Source: Trichormus sp. M33_DOE_039 (GTDB taxonomy: Bacteria; Cyanobacteriota; Cyanobacteriia; Cyanobacteriales; Nostocaceae). From it: 64,000 nt of DNA. Shown here in pieces: positions 29,017 through 39,998 of the stretch (position 1 is the first letter of the stretch; every line of letters begins with the position of its first letter). The DNA lies in the NCBI GenBank assembly GCA_015296085.1, contig DVDT01000015.1, positions 47,796 to 111,795 on the forward strand, given 5' to 3'. Position numbers and translations under genes: made by a program. Below the pieces are notes generated by a model. That model worked only from the letters and a program-made list of their open reading frames with translations. It was not told the origin of the DNA and ran no database searches.

Positions 29017-29856
29017 CTATACTTTGCCGGTGAACGCTCTTTCAGCCGGGCCTGTCATGTAAACCCGTTGGTCTAGTTCTGACCATTCAATATGCAGTAA
29101 ACCACCAGGTAATTCTACCGTAGCGGCGCGATCGCACTTTCCGGTCAACACCCCAGCCACCAAGGAAGCACAAGCCCCAGTTCCACAAGCCAGCGTAATA
29201 CCTGCGCCTCTTTCCCAGACACGCATTTTCAGGTAATCACGACTAACCACTTCGATAAATTCGGTGTTGGTGCGTTGGGGGAAAGCTGGGTGGTGTTCAA
29301 ATTTTGGGCCGATAGCTTCTAAAGGAATCGCTGCCACATCGGGGACAAATGTAATACAGTGAGGATTGCCCATGCTGACACAGGTGACATCCCATGTTTG
29401 CCCTGCTACTTCTAGAGATTGGTTAATCACTTTCCCATCGGTAGCACCCAAGCTAGTAGGTATTTCACTAGCTAGTAATCGAGGTACACCCATATCTACC
29501 CTAATTTGACCATCAGGCATCAGCTGGGGTGTAATTACGCCAGCTAAAGTGTGAATGCGGTAAGTATCTTGATTGCGAGATATTCCTTCTAAGTCTGCGA
29601 GAAAGCCTGCTAAACAGCGAATCCCGTTACCACACATTTCTGGTTCTGAGCCATCGGAATTAAAAATTCGCATGGTGTAATCAGTGCCGTTTTCCCCAGG
29701 TAAGGCAAAAATCACACCATCAGCACCGATACCGAAATGGCGATCGCATAATTTAACAGCTTGCTCAGGAGTCAATACAGGCGAGCTTGAGGCACGATTA
29801 TCAATCAAAATAAAGTCATTGCCTAAACCGTGATACTTAGTAAATTCGATTGCCAT
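29017..29856 (-). CDS. dapF: Diaminopimelate epimerase
   Basis: The 279-residue protein has both catalytic cysteines in their motifs: Cys75 in [11 protein letters not shown] and Cys224 in [12 protein letters not shown]. The N-terminal [13 protein letters not shown] is diagnostic. The enzyme interconverts LL- and meso-diaminopimelate, needed for lysine and for peptidoglycan. It is divergent from hfq, with heptamer arrays filling the spacer. Confidence 0.96.
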   Translation of the reverse strand: MAIEFTKYHGLGNDFILIDNRASSSPVLTPEQAVKLCDRHFGIGADGVIFALPGENGTDYTMRIFNSDGSEPEMCGNGIRCLAGFLADLEGISRNQDTYRIHTLAGVITPQLMPDGQIRVDMGVPRLLASEIPTSLGATDGKVINQSLEVAGQTWDVTCVSMGNPHCITFVPDVAAIPLEAIGPKFEHHPAFPQRTNTEFIEVVSRDYLKMRVWERGAGITLACGTGACASLVAGVLTGKCDRAATVELPGGLLHIEWSELDQRVYMTGPAERAFTGKV

Positions 29857-29879
29857 TTTTCCAATGATGAATTATCAAT

Positions 29880-29954
29880 GATTAGGTATTAGGGATTGGG
29901 TACTGGGGATTGGGATAACTCTTTCCCAGTCCCCACTCCCCAGTCCCCAGTCCC
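29880..29954. repeat. Opposed heptamer arrays between dapF and hfq
   Basis: The left side (29880-29914) carries GATTAGG/GGGATTG/GGGTACTGGGG units. The right side (29925-29954) carries the complementary series CCCAGTCCCCACTCCCCAGT. The two arms are in opposite orientation, so a single strand can fold into a G/C-rich hairpin. They are STRR-type repeats sitting in the divergent promoter region. Confidence 0.7.
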
Positions 29955-29978
29955 TCAATTATTCCATCATTATCAAAA

Positions 29979-30200
29979 ATGACTATCACTGATTTTGACA
30001 CTTCACTGCCTAGCATTCGCCAAGTCCAAACCCTGATTAAAAATACAGGAACAGTAGAATTCAAGCTAGTTACTGGTGACTTGCTAAAAGGCAGAATTTT
30101 ATGGCAAGACCCTAGCTGTGTTTGTATTATGGATGAAAATAGTCAGCAAATTACTATTTGGAAATCAGCGATCGCCTACTTGAAAACAGGGGACAGATGA
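29979..30200 (+). CDS. hfq: Cyanobacterial-type Hfq protein
   Basis: The 73-residue Sm-like protein reads FDTSLPSIRQVQTLIKN, VEFKLVTGDLLKGRILWQD and ENSQQITIWKSAIAYLK. The pattern matches the divergent cyanobacterial Hfq, which lacks much of the usual RNA-binding surface. By family knowledge it acts in motility or global regulation through protein partners at the pilus base, or through mRNA effects. In Anabaena, Hfq affects nitrogen control. Placement next to dapF is typical for the group. Confidence 0.9.
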   Translation: MTITDFDTSLPSIRQVQTLIKNTGTVEFKLVTGDLLKGRILWQDPSCVCIMDENSQQITIWKSAIAYLKTGDR

Positions 30201-30230
30201 TAGGGAACAAGGAACAGGAAATAGGTCTTC

Positions 30231-30275
30231 AAAACCCCTACACCCCTACACCCTCACACCCCTATACCCTTATAC
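30231..30275. repeat. Tandem CCCTACAC-type repeat
   Basis: Units such as CCCCTACA, CCCCTACA, CCCTCACA, CCCCTATA, CCCTTATA and CCCC follow each other with a period of seven to eight bases between hfq and the convergent antiporter gene. It is an STRR-like array. The last unit lies just outside the antiporter stop codon. Confidence 0.7.
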
Positions 30276-30280
30276 CCCGC

Positions 30281-32587
30281 CTAAACCTCCTTAACTACTT
30301 GTGTATCTCTAGCTTTTACCATTGGAATAGATAAGGGTAATTGATTAATAAATAGCGGTTGGAGTTGATTTAAACCATTCAAGCTACCGCAGAGTAGGAC
30401 TTGATCATTAGCGCGCAAATCCATACTGCTATCAGGACAACGGATAAATTTGCCATCCCGTCGCATGGATTGGATTTGCACCCCGGATTCTAGATGTTGA
30501 GTTAATTCGGCTATGGTTTTACCCAAAATTGGGGTATGAGCATCGACAGTAATCCACTGACAGGCACTATTTTCTCCCGGAATAGCCACCTTCCCTTGGG
30601 CTAATTCTGCCAAAGCTGCTAGTTCTTCGGATGCACCCACAACCAAAAGGCGATCGCCTGCTTCTAATTTGGTTTCTTGATTGGGATAGTCAATTTCTTC
30701 GCCGTTAGCACGGCGAATCGCCATCAAGCTCACGCCTGTGAGGTAGCGCACATCCGCTTCCTCTAAACTCATACCAATTAGGGGTGAGTCTGCTGGGAGG
30801 GGGTACCAACGGCGATTGAGGTCGCGGGTAACTTGGTCTAAGTGGCGGGACACTTCGGAAGCAGTACGCTCTGGACGCAGATCTAAGTAATGATCATTAC
30901 GGATTTGCTGCATTTCCCGTTGCACTACAGAGGGTGAGAAGTTGAAGCCAGTTAGTAAATAAGTAGCCATTTCTAAACTCGCCTCAAATTCTGGCTGAAC
31001 TACTTCCCTTGCGCCTAGTTGATACAAAACCTCAATATTTTTATCTTGAGTAGCCCGGACAACTAAGTTTAATTCGGGATGTAATTCTAAAGCGCGTTTC
31101 AGACACAGACGGATACTCATGGGGTCAGGAAGTGCGATCGCCATCCCTTTAGCATGATTTACCCCGGCAGTTTCTAAAACGTGTAAACTCACGCAATTAC
31201 CGTAGACGTAAGGGACTCCCGCCTCCCGTAACTGCTGAATTCTGCTTTCTGATTGGTCAATTACTACTACAGGTAAATTATGCTGTTGTAACAGCTTGAC
31301 CAAATTCCTACCCACTCGCCCATAACCACAAACTACTACATGATCTTGAAAAGGTAGTTCTTCAGAAACATCTTTGGCTTGACTTTCATCTAAATAGGGT
31401 TGCAGCCAAGGCATTGATTCCATCAAGTTAAATAAAAATGGCACTAACCGCAGTAAAAAGGGAGTCAGCATGAGTGTGACGGCGGTAGTTCCCAAAATTA
31501 GTAAATATATCCGCCGCGACACCAACCCCAAAGCCTGTCCTTCACTGGCTAATACAAAGGAAAATTCCCCAATTTGCGCCAGTCCCAACCCCGCAATTAA
31601 AGCTGTTTTTAACGGGTAGCGGAACAGTTTGACTAAGGGTGTGATAATTAAAAACTTGCCGACGAATACTAAAGCGACTAACCCTAAAATTAATTCCAGG
31701 TTGTTCCACAAAAATACGGGATCGATTAACATCCCAATGGCAGCGAAGAATAAACTCGCAAAAATATCTCGCAGTGGTTCGACATAAGTGAGAGTTTGGT
31801 CAGCGTACTCTACCTCAGAAATCATTAACCCAGCGACAAACGCTCCCATTTCAATGGAGAGTCCCAGATATTCTGTCAACAGGGCTATACCCAAGCACAA
31901 CGCCACTACCCCTAACAAGAATAGTTCCCGGCTTTCGGTACGGGCTAATAGTCGCAACAACGGCGGAATCAGCCAAATTCCCGCCACCACAGCCCCCGCC
32001 GCAAATAAACCAATCCGCACCAAGGCTGTCAAAAGGGCAATCCCAATCGCTTCCCCTGGGGCGTGGAGTGCAGGTAACACCGCCAGCATTAATCCCAGGG
32101 CTAAGTCTTGGACGACCAAAATCCCCAACATCACCTGACCGTGGGGAGTTTCGGTTTCGTTGCGCTCCATCAAGCACTTAAGCACAACTGCTGTAGAAGA
32201 TAGGGAGAGAATACAACCTAAGAACACACCCTTGGCGGGTAAAGTTCCCCATGCTCCCGTCACTCCACACACCACCACCGTCACCAGAATGGTCAAGGCG
32301 ATTTGTAGCCCACCACCGCCGAGGGCGATCGCTTTCACTTTTTTCAGTTCAGCAAAGGAAAACTCCACACCCAAGGCGAACAATAGGAAGGCAACCCCAA
32401 ATTGCGCCAGTGTTTCCACTTGCACAACTTCTTTAATCAGCCCCAACCCAGCCGGCCCCACAACCATCCCACCGATGAGATATCCCAACAGTACGGGTTG
32501 TCTTAGCATAGCTGCTAATAAACCGCCACAGGCAGCAACGCCTAAAACAGCGACTAAATCGACAATTAATCTAAAATCTTCTTGCAC
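30281..32587 (-). CDS. CPA2-type cation:proton antiporter with TrkA domains
   Basis: The 768-residue protein has a 12-13 helix Na+/H+ exchanger domain (about 1-385). A RCK/TrkA_N domain follows (VVCGYGRVGRNLVKLLQQ at about 417-434), with TrkA_C domains (about 585-665 and 670-750) where YLTGVSLMAIRRANGEEI and LLVVGASEEL are visible. This is the architecture of KefB/YbaL-like K+/H+ antiporters regulated by nucleotide or c-di-AMP binding to the RCK/TrkA_C part. It sits in the cytoplasmic or thylakoid membrane and helps control pH and K+. It is a single-gene unit. Confidence 0.9.
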   Translation of the reverse strand: MQEDFRLIVDLVAVLGVAACGGLLAAMLRQPVLLGYLIGGMVVGPAGLGLIKEVVQVETLAQFGVAFLLFALGVEFSFAELKKVKAIALGGGGLQIALTILVTVVVCGVTGAWGTLPAKGVFLGCILSLSSTAVVLKCLMERNETETPHGQVMLGILVVQDLALGLMLAVLPALHAPGEAIGIALLTALVRIGLFAAGAVVAGIWLIPPLLRLLARTESRELFLLGVVALCLGIALLTEYLGLSIEMGAFVAGLMISEVEYADQTLTYVEPLRDIFASLFFAAIGMLIDPVFLWNNLELILGLVALVFVGKFLIITPLVKLFRYPLKTALIAGLGLAQIGEFSFVLASEGQALGLVSRRIYLLILGTTAVTLMLTPFLLRLVPFLFNLMESMPWLQPYLDESQAKDVSEELPFQDHVVVCGYGRVGRNLVKLLQQHNLPVVVIDQSESRIQQLREAGVPYVYGNCVSLHVLETAGVNHAKGMAIALPDPMSIRLCLKRALELHPELNLVVRATQDKNIEVLYQLGAREVVQPEFEASLEMATYLLTGFNFSPSVVQREMQQIRNDHYLDLRPERTASEVSRHLDQVTRDLNRRWYPLPADSPLIGMSLEEADVRYLTGVSLMAIRRANGEEIDYPNQETKLEAGDRLLVVGASEELAALAELAQGKVAIPGENSACQWITVDAHTPILGKTIAELTQHLESGVQIQSMRRDGKFIRCPDSSMDLRANDQVLLCGSLNGLNQLQPLFINQLPLSIPMVKARDTQVVKEV

Positions 32588-33216
32588 CAGTTTTTCTAAG
32601 AACTATTAAGACCCATTAACTTTAGAATACAAATTTTTATCTATCTGAGGGGAGGGTAACAGCAATTCAAAATTCAAAATTTAAAATACCCTAAGAGGTT
32701 GTTTGAAAAGTCTAATTTATTACTTACCTTAGCGACTGGAAGTCGCGGCTATACAGACCAAACCCACCTGCGTTGGTTCAAAACCTTTGATTTTTCATTA
32801 GTCCGTGCAGGCGGTGAGACCAGTCCTGTAGGCGGGTCTCCCGCCTTAGGGAACTGGCGAACCCGAAGGGACTTTGTTTGTGTAGTAGCGAATTATATTC
32901 GCCCTGTACTACAAAATTTACATCTCAAATTGTGTTTGTAATAAAAATTGCCATAATCAAGCCAGTAAATTTGGGAATTAGGGCAAAAGTTTGCACCACC
33001 AATCAATGTATTTATTTATACTAAACCCATTAAATTATTTCTATAAGCTTGTAAAGATTGAATAAAGTTTGGTTAAATTATAGCTTTAATTAAGATTTGT
33101 AACTCCATTTTGGGAAGACTAAATATGGCAATCATGTTGGTTCTAGTTATTGGTGCTGGAACTGGAGAAGGATTTTTTCGCTGCGAACACAAGCCATACC
33201 ACATTAAGGGAAAAGG
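32588..33216. other. Spacer with a structured repeat
   Basis: The 630-base stretch lies between the antiporter and the histidine kinase gene, which are divergent. Its first half holds the dispersed repeat described separately. The second half is AT-rich and should carry the kinase promoter. A reading frame across the repeat (32699-32941) is not considered a gene. Confidence 0.5.
32729..32915. repeat. Dispersed structured repeat element of Nostocales type
   Basis: The segment contains TAGCGACTGGAAGTCGCGGC, the core GGCGGG-TCT-CCCGCC (a perfect six-pair hairpin at 32831-32845), GAGACC facing GGGTCTC, and ends with GTGTAGTAGCGAATTATATT. The GC content is higher than the flanks and the hairpins are nested. 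I recognise the wording as an element recurring in Nostoc/Anabaena intergenic DNA. It may be a non-autonomous mobile element, but no terminal repeats or target duplication were established. Confidence 0.55.
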
Positions 33217-34605
33217 ATGGAGATTATGCTTGCTATCCATAGCATGACCAATGCTAATGAAATCAGCCTGCAATTAGATTCGACCTTAAGAGACTTACCA
33301 ATGTGGGAAGTGCAATTTGAGCTACATCTCCCAGGAAATACATTAATTAGAAGTTTTGAAGAAGAGCCATTATTGCCAGGAATTATTTTGACAAAAAATC
33401 AATATTTCGTCGGGATGATTTCACGACAAAGATTTTTTGAGCATATGAGTCGCCCCTATAGTTTTGGGCTGTTTTCCATGCGTCCTATCGAAGCCCTTTA
33501 TAATTTCTTGCAGCCTGAGATGTGCATATTTGATCAGGATATGACGATTGTAGAAGCGAATCAAATGGCATTGCAGCGATCGCCTCAACTTGTCTATGAA
33601 CCAATTATTGTTAAAACTCAATCGGATCAATATAGCATCGTTGATTTTCACCAGCTACTGCTAGCAAATTCTCAAATTCACGCCCTAACGTTGAATCAAC
33701 TACAGCGTGTAGAGGAACAATCACAATTAGCCAAAGCTGGGTTTCGTGATTTAAAGAAAAACTATAGCAGACTTTTACAAAATGAAAAAATGGCCGCTTT
33801 AGGTCAGTTAGTGGCTGGTATCGCCCATGAAGTCAATAATCCCGTCAATTTCATCACAGGCAACCTGATTCACGCTACTCAATATATTGATGATTTATTT
33901 GAACTGATTAACTTATATCGCCAACACTACCCCAAGCCAGTCGCAGAAATTCAAACTGCGATCGCTCAAAGTGAATTTGAGTTTATCATTAATGACCTTC
34001 CTCACCTTCTAAATTCTATGAGTACTGGTTGCGAACGCATCAGTCAGATTGTTCGCTCCTTGAGAAATTTCTCGCGTTTAGATGAATCTGACAGAAAAAT
34101 AGCCAATATTCATGAAGGTATTGATAGTACACTATTAATCTTACAAAGTCGCCTCAAACCTCACAATAAGCATCCAAGTATCAGCATTATTAAAGAATAT
34201 GGCAATCTCCCATTAGTAGATTGTTATCCAGGATTACTCAATCAAGTATTTATGAATCTAATTGCCAATGCTATCGACGCTTTAGAAGAATCTATGAGCA
34301 ACAGTCCAGAACTATTGACTAAACCACAAATTCAAATTCGCACTGAAAATACTAATAATCAGCAAGTCATGATTCGCATAGCTGATAATGGGCCAGGGAT
34401 TCCCGAAGATGTGAAAAAAAGATTATTTGACCCATTTTTTACCACCAAACCTGTAGGCAAAGGTACAGGTTTGGGATTATCGATATGTCATCAAATTATT
34501 GTAGAGAAACATGGGGGGCAAATGTATTGTGTATCAACTGTAGGAAAAGGCGCGGAATTTATCATTCATCTTCCAGTCAATAGTCAACAGTCATTAGTTT
34601 CCTAG
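33217..34605 (+). CDS. Soluble histidine kinase with CBS-like N-terminal domain
   Basis: The 462-residue protein has an N-terminal part of about 170 residues with [20 protein letters not shown] and a [16 protein letters not shown] stretch, resembling a degenerate CBS pair or PAS-like sensor. A short coiled coil follows, then HisKA ([20 protein letters not shown], His near 206) and HATPase ([34 protein letters not shown]). It has no membrane segment. No receiver partner is adjacent, so its target is unknown. AAGGG lies six bases before the ATG. The C-terminal VNSQQSLVS and stop are encoded in heptamer repeats. Confidence 0.85.
   Translation: MEIMLAIHSMTNANEISLQLDSTLRDLPMWEVQFELHLPGNTLIRSFEEEPLLPGIILTKNQYFVGMISRQRFFEHMSRPYSFGLFSMRPIEALYNFLQPEMCIFDQDMTIVEANQMALQRSPQLVYEPIIVKTQSDQYSIVDFHQLLLANSQIHALTLNQLQRVEEQSQLAKAGFRDLKKNYSRLLQNEKMAALGQLVAGIAHEVNNPVNFITGNLIHATQYIDDLFELINLYRQHYPKPVAEIQTAIAQSEFEFIINDLPHLLNSMSTGCERISQIVRSLRNFSRLDESDRKIANIHEGIDSTLLILQSRLKPHNKHPSISIIKEYGNLPLVDCYPGLLNQVFMNLIANAIDALEESMSNSPELLTKPQIQIRTENTNNQQVMIRIADNGPGIPEDVKKRLFDPFFTTKPVGKGTGLGLSICHQIIVEKHGGQMYCVSTVGKGAEFIIHLPVNSQQSLVS
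34575..34602. repeat. Heptamer repeat inside the 3' end of the kinase gene
   Basis: Four seven-base units (AGTCAAT, AGTCAAC, AGTCATT, AGTTTCC) lie in frame with the coding sequence and are followed directly by the TAG stop. They encode the last nine residues of the kinase. Confidence 0.7.
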
Positions 34606-34758
34606 TCCTCAGCATTCTTTCAATGTGAATTTTAAATTTGTGAATTTAAAAATTTGCATGGATTTGTCCCCAACTACCATTTTCCTTGCATAGATATACA
34701 GATCCGTGTCAGGATGAATCTGCACTAGCCGATAGTATTTGTTTTAACCAACAATTTT

Positions 34759-35214
34759 ATGCTGAAAAAAATGACAGTTAGCGTGATGCTGCTTGCAGTG
34801 CTAGGAAACTTAGCATGGTCATCAAATGCTAAAGCTAACTTTAACGGCAAACTCACTGTAGAAATTGATGGTTTGAAAAACCAAAACGGTCAAATCTGCG
34901 TCAGTATCTTTGCTAGCAGTCAAGGATTTCCTAGCGATCGCAAACGTGTTTTAAAAAGTCAGTGTAGTCCAATTGGCGAAACTCCCTTAAAAGTTAGCTT
35001 TGACAGCCTAAAAGCGGGTAGTTATGCTGTTGCTGTAGTTCATGATCAAAATAGCGATCGCACCCTCAACCGAAATAATCTAGGTATACCCATTGAAGGC
35101 TTCGGCTTTTCCAGAAACCCCGAAGTTCGCACTAAAGCACCCAATTTTAGTGAAGCCGCTTTTGTATTAGCCGGCCCCGATACTAGTATTCAAATCCAGT
35201 TGAAGTATTTGTAG
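34759..35214 (+). CDS. DUF2141 exported protein
   Basis: The 151-residue protein has a signal peptide (about 1-27, ending SNAKA-N). Its mature domain starts GKLTVEIDGLKNQNGQICVS and contains SYAVAVVHDQNSDRTLNRN and GFGFSRNP. This is the DUF2141 pattern, a small beta-sandwich found in periplasmic or outer-membrane associated proteins of unknown role. It is a single-gene unit by spacing. Confidence 0.85.
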   Translation: MLKKMTVSVMLLAVLGNLAWSSNAKANFNGKLTVEIDGLKNQNGQICVSIFASSQGFPSDRKRVLKSQCSPIGETPLKVSFDSLKAGSYAVAVVHDQNSDRTLNRNNLGIPIEGFGFSRNPEVRTKAPNFSEAAFVLAGPDTSIQIQLKYL

Positions 35215-35307
35215 AGCATGGGTATGGGAGACAGGGTAGCTAAATAAATGTTGACTAATGACTATTGACTCTCGACTCATTAAAATGGTCAGCATATTTT
35301 GCTTCTC

Positions 35308-36216
35308 ATGCTGCTCATGACCATTACTAAAAAACGTCATCTGCCAAAGTTGATTAGTTTTGCGAAAAATCCCAGTCTTTCCCAAAAATTAATGTTAATT
35401 GGGTTAGCCATGACTTTGTTCTTCATTTTCTTGGCTTTCTTTGCACCTGTATTGCAATCTTGGGGATGGCTACAAAATCCGAAAGAGTTTCTCTCAAACC
35501 CGATACAAGAACCACCATCGGCTAAATATTGGTTTGGGACTAGTCGTTTAGGACATGATGTCTTCTCTCGAACAATATTTGGCGCGCAAGCAGCTTTGCA
35601 AGTGGTAATTCTAGCTACTGCGCTAAGTATGGTGGTTGGCGTACCTCTGGGAATGTTGAGTGGATACCTCGGTGGTAAGCTAGATAAAGTATTGCTGTTC
35701 CTTATGGATAGCATCTACACCTTACCAGGGCTACTACTTTCAGTAACACTGGCGTTTGTGGTGGGGCGAGGCATATTCAACGCAGCGATCGCCATTAGTA
35801 TTGCATACATCCCTCAATATTATCGAGTTGTACGTAATCATACGGTGAGTGTCAAGACGGAAGTATTCATTGAAGCGGCTCAAGCAATGGGTGCTTCTAC
35901 TTGGATTGTATTGTCCCGCTATCTGTTTTTGAATGTCATTCAAAGCGTACCTGTACTTTTCACTCTCAACGCTGCTGATGCGATTCTGGTACTAGGTGGT
36001 TTGGGCTTTTTGGGGCTAGGCTTACCGGAAGAAGTGCCAGAATGGGGACATGATTTAAAACAAGCCCTGGAAGCCTTACCCACTGGTGTTTGGTGGACTA
36101 CCTTGTTTCCTGGTTTGGCGATGACTTTGATGGTGGTAGGGTTATCACTACTCGGTGAGGGGTTAAATGAATTTGTCAATCCCCGTTTACGGGGAGAAAA
36201 TGGAAACCGAAAATAG
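35308..36216 (+). CDS. ABC transporter permease, DppC/OppC type
   Basis: The protein (about 300 residues) has a first membrane helix (about 30-50) and then the BPD_transp_1 domain with five helices. The coupling-loop signature is EAAQAMGASTWIVLSRYLFLN. The phrases YWFGTSRLGHDVFSRTIFGA and GLGLPEEVPEWGHDL are typical of the C-type subunit of dipeptide/oligopeptide/nickel importers. No binding protein, partner permease or ATPase lies nearby, so the rest of the transporter must be encoded elsewhere. Three in-frame starts (35299 TTG, 35308 ATG, 35317 ATG) are possible and no ribosome-binding site decides. Confidence 0.88.
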   Translation: MLLMTITKKRHLPKLISFAKNPSLSQKLMLIGLAMTLFFIFLAFFAPVLQSWGWLQNPKEFLSNPIQEPPSAKYWFGTSRLGHDVFSRTIFGAQAALQVVILATALSMVVGVPLGMLSGYLGGKLDKVLLFLMDSIYTLPGLLLSVTLAFVVGRGIFNAAIAISIAYIPQYYRVVRNHTVSVKTEVFIEAAQAMGASTWIVLSRYLFLNVIQSVPVLFTLNAADAILVLGGLGFLGLGLPEEVPEWGHDLKQALEALPTGVWWTTLFPGLAMTLMVVGLSLLGEGLNEFVNPRLRGENGNRK

Positions 36217-36317
36217 TCAACATCTTACAGGGGAATTCAAAATTCAAATGCCTGTTTTTGACTTTTGGCGTTTTGAAGTTTCTAAATATTGCGTTAATTA
36301 AGTACTGAGAGATTAGA

Positions 36318-36521
36318 GTGAAAGATAACATTTCTTTAATTGCGGCTGCGGCGGGTGGATTTATGCTTTCTGTGGCTTTGGCTGGGATTTTACATGGTGC
36401 GCCTGTGACTGCTTGGCGAGAACAATCAAGTTTTAGTCCTACTATTGCTACTAATTTCAGTGTCGCTCCCAAACAGACTAATAACTTAAAATTTTTAGGT
36501 GAAGAAGCACACAAAAGCTAA
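36318..36521 (+). CDS. Small single-helix membrane protein, hypothetical
   Basis: The 67-residue frame begins with a GTG preceded by GAGAG and has one hydrophobic helix (about 6-26), then a polar tail. The codon pattern resembles neighbouring genes. I recognise no family. It sits alone between the permease and the ROK kinase, and could be a small cyanobacterial membrane protein or a chance frame. Confidence 0.45.
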   Translation: MKDNISLIAAAAGGFMLSVALAGILHGAPVTAWREQSSFSPTIATNFSVAPKQTNNLKFLGEEAHKS

Positions 36522-36608
36522 TATGCTTGTGTAAATTATTTCAAAACAGGCAATTTTTGATCAGCTGAGTCACAACTAGCTGATTATTTGTGGTGTGAGG
36601 ATTTGAAA

Positions 36609-37511
36609 GTGGGGAATTCTCAAGTAATTGGGATTGATTTAGGGGGAACGGCGATTAAATTAGGGCGATTCAGTCAAGATGGTAGTTGTTTGCAATCTTT
36701 GACTGTCGCCACTCCGCAACCTGCGACACCAGAAGCGGTGTTGGCTGTCATAGTAGATGCGATCGCGCAAATTGACCCGGATAATCAAACTATGGCTATT
36801 GGTGTGGGTACTCCTGGCCCGGCTGATGCGACAGGACGCATTGCTCAAATTGCGATTAATTTACCAGGATGGCAGAATATACCGCTAGCTGATTGGTTAG
36901 AAACTAAAACCAACAAGCCGACGATTATCGAGAATGATGCTAATTGTGCGGGTGTAGCTGAGGCTTGGTTAGGTGCGGGTCGTCAATTTCGCAATTTTAT
37001 GATGCTAACCTTGGGAACTGGTGTTGGGGGTGCAATTATTCTCAATGGTAAATTGTTTGTCGGACATCAAGGTGCAGCCGGAGAATTGGGTTTAATTACA
37101 CTCCAGTCTGATGGGCCAATGTGTAAGAGTGGTAATCAAGGTTCTTTAGAGCAATACACATCGATCAAAGCCATTCGTCGTCTCACTGGCAAAGAACCTG
37201 TAGAATTAGGAATGCTGGCGCAAGCCGGAGATGTCAACGCCTTAAAATTTTGGCAAGAATACGGCAGATATTTAGGTATTGGTTTAACTAGTTTAATTTA
37301 TGTTTTAACACCAGAAGCGATCGTTATTGGTGGTGGTGTAAGTGCCAGTTTTGAGTTTTTCGTCCCATCTATCAAGGCAGAAATTGAACACCGAGTGATG
37401 CCAACATCTCGTGCAGGTTTACAAATCCTGCCGGCACAATTGGGTAACGCAGCCGGTATGGTAGGTGCAGCTAAACTGGCATGGCAGAGGACAGGGATAA
37501 ATGCTCAATAA
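36609..37511 (+). CDS. ROK-family sugar kinase (glucokinase-like)
   Basis: The 301-residue protein contains the phosphate-binding motif GIDLGGTAIKLG, GVGTPGPAD, the catalytic ENDANCAGVAEAWLGAG and LTLGTGVGGAI, all of the ROK/actin-like ATPase fold. The usual zinc motif CxCGxxGCxE is reduced to CKSGNQGSLE, leaving one of three cysteines. Family members phosphorylate glucose or other hexoses. Which sugar is unknown. I chose the GTG at 36609 because GAGGA lies seven bases upstream. An earlier GTG at 36588 is less well supported. Confidence 0.85.
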   Translation: MGNSQVIGIDLGGTAIKLGRFSQDGSCLQSLTVATPQPATPEAVLAVIVDAIAQIDPDNQTMAIGVGTPGPADATGRIAQIAINLPGWQNIPLADWLETKTNKPTIIENDANCAGVAEAWLGAGRQFRNFMMLTLGTGVGGAIILNGKLFVGHQGAAGELGLITLQSDGPMCKSGNQGSLEQYTSIKAIRRLTGKEPVELGMLAQAGDVNALKFWQEYGRYLGIGLTSLIYVLTPEAIVIGGGVSASFEFFVPSIKAEIEHRVMPTSRAGLQILPAQLGNAAGMVGAAKLAWQRTGINAQ

Positions 37512-37523
37512 TGTGAATAATGG

Positions 37524-37946
37524 CTAGGAAAAAGAATACCCTGTAGTCTTCTGCACGAATTGTAATACTTTGTTGTAAGACTCTGGATTACTTACAGGGT
37601 TAATCACAATTGGTATAGTCCCATCAGGCAACCAAAAAGTTATCCTGCCATTTTGTTCTTGACAAAAGGAACTAATACAGTTGAGGTTAATTACATATTC
37701 ATTTCTTTCATAAAGAATTTTGACCCAATAGGCATTTTCTACTTCCAACCCCGTAACTTTATCTATATAGTCTAGAATCTTTTGATAATCCTCTAGATTA
37801 TTGTGTGGATTAATGACGATGGGAATAGCACTATCAGGCAACCAAAAGGTAACTCTGCCGTTTTTTTCATAACAAAAAGCATTAACACGGTCAAAATTAA
37901 TCACATATTCTTTCCTCTCATAAATAATTTTTACCCAGTATGCCAC
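37524..37946 (-). CDS. Tandem-duplicated small domain protein, unknown function
   Basis: The 140-residue protein consists of two copies of a unit of about 70 residues. Copy one has AYWVKIIYERKEYVIN and GRVTFWLPDSAIPIVINP. Copy two has AYWVKILYERNEYVIN and GRITFWLPDGTIPIVINP. The GTG start is supported by GAGGAG five bases upstream. No known family is recognised. The high identity between halves shows a fairly recent internal duplication. It lies between the ROK kinase (convergent) and pyrG. Confidence 0.65.
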   Translation of the reverse strand: MAYWVKIIYERKEYVINFDRVNAFCYEKNGRVTFWLPDSAIPIVINPHNNLEDYQKILDYIDKVTGLEVENAYWVKILYERNEYVINLNCISSFCQEQNGRITFWLPDGTIPIVINPVSNPESYNKVLQFVQKTTGYSFS

Positions 37947-38043
37947 AACATCTCCTCAAGTCCCAAGTTCATGATTGATGTTTACCCTGTCTACTAAGAA
38001 ATCTAGTGATTTCATAAGTTTAGTGTTGTTGTTTGTGCATGGA

Positions 38044-38069
38044 AAATTCAAAAAATAAATTTTGAATTT
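38044..38069 (-). terminator. AT-rich palindrome after pyrG
   Basis: AAATTCAAAA and TTTTGAATTT form a ten-base-pair stem with a six-base loop, 45 bases after the pyrG stop. Low GC content makes it a weak terminator. It may belong to the family of AATTCAAAATT palindromes seen elsewhere in this window. Confidence 0.4.
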
Positions 38070-38113
38070 GGTAGATGCTTTTGCCTTGGACGAATGTAAG
38101 TATTGCGAATTGG

Positions 38114-39775
<1,662 letters not shown>

Positions 39776-39998
39776 CTAAAAATAACTTCCAAAAAAACAT
39801 CCCGTCATTGTGCCACAGTCACTACTTCAAAATTCAAAATTCGTTTTAGAAAATTCTGTTCGGAGGAAACCTCCACTCAGACTTTCCACAAAATTCAAAA
39901 TTAAGAAATCCTTGTTTTACAAGGGTTTCTGAACTGGAATTCTGTTGCCGAATTTTTGTGAATTGGTGTGACATCGTGAATTCTTCTGTGATCCTGCT

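Noticed and set aside
32699..32941. 80-codon plus-strand frame through the structured repeat
   Set aside because: It only reads through the nested hairpins of the repeat, and the translation has no protein-like pattern.
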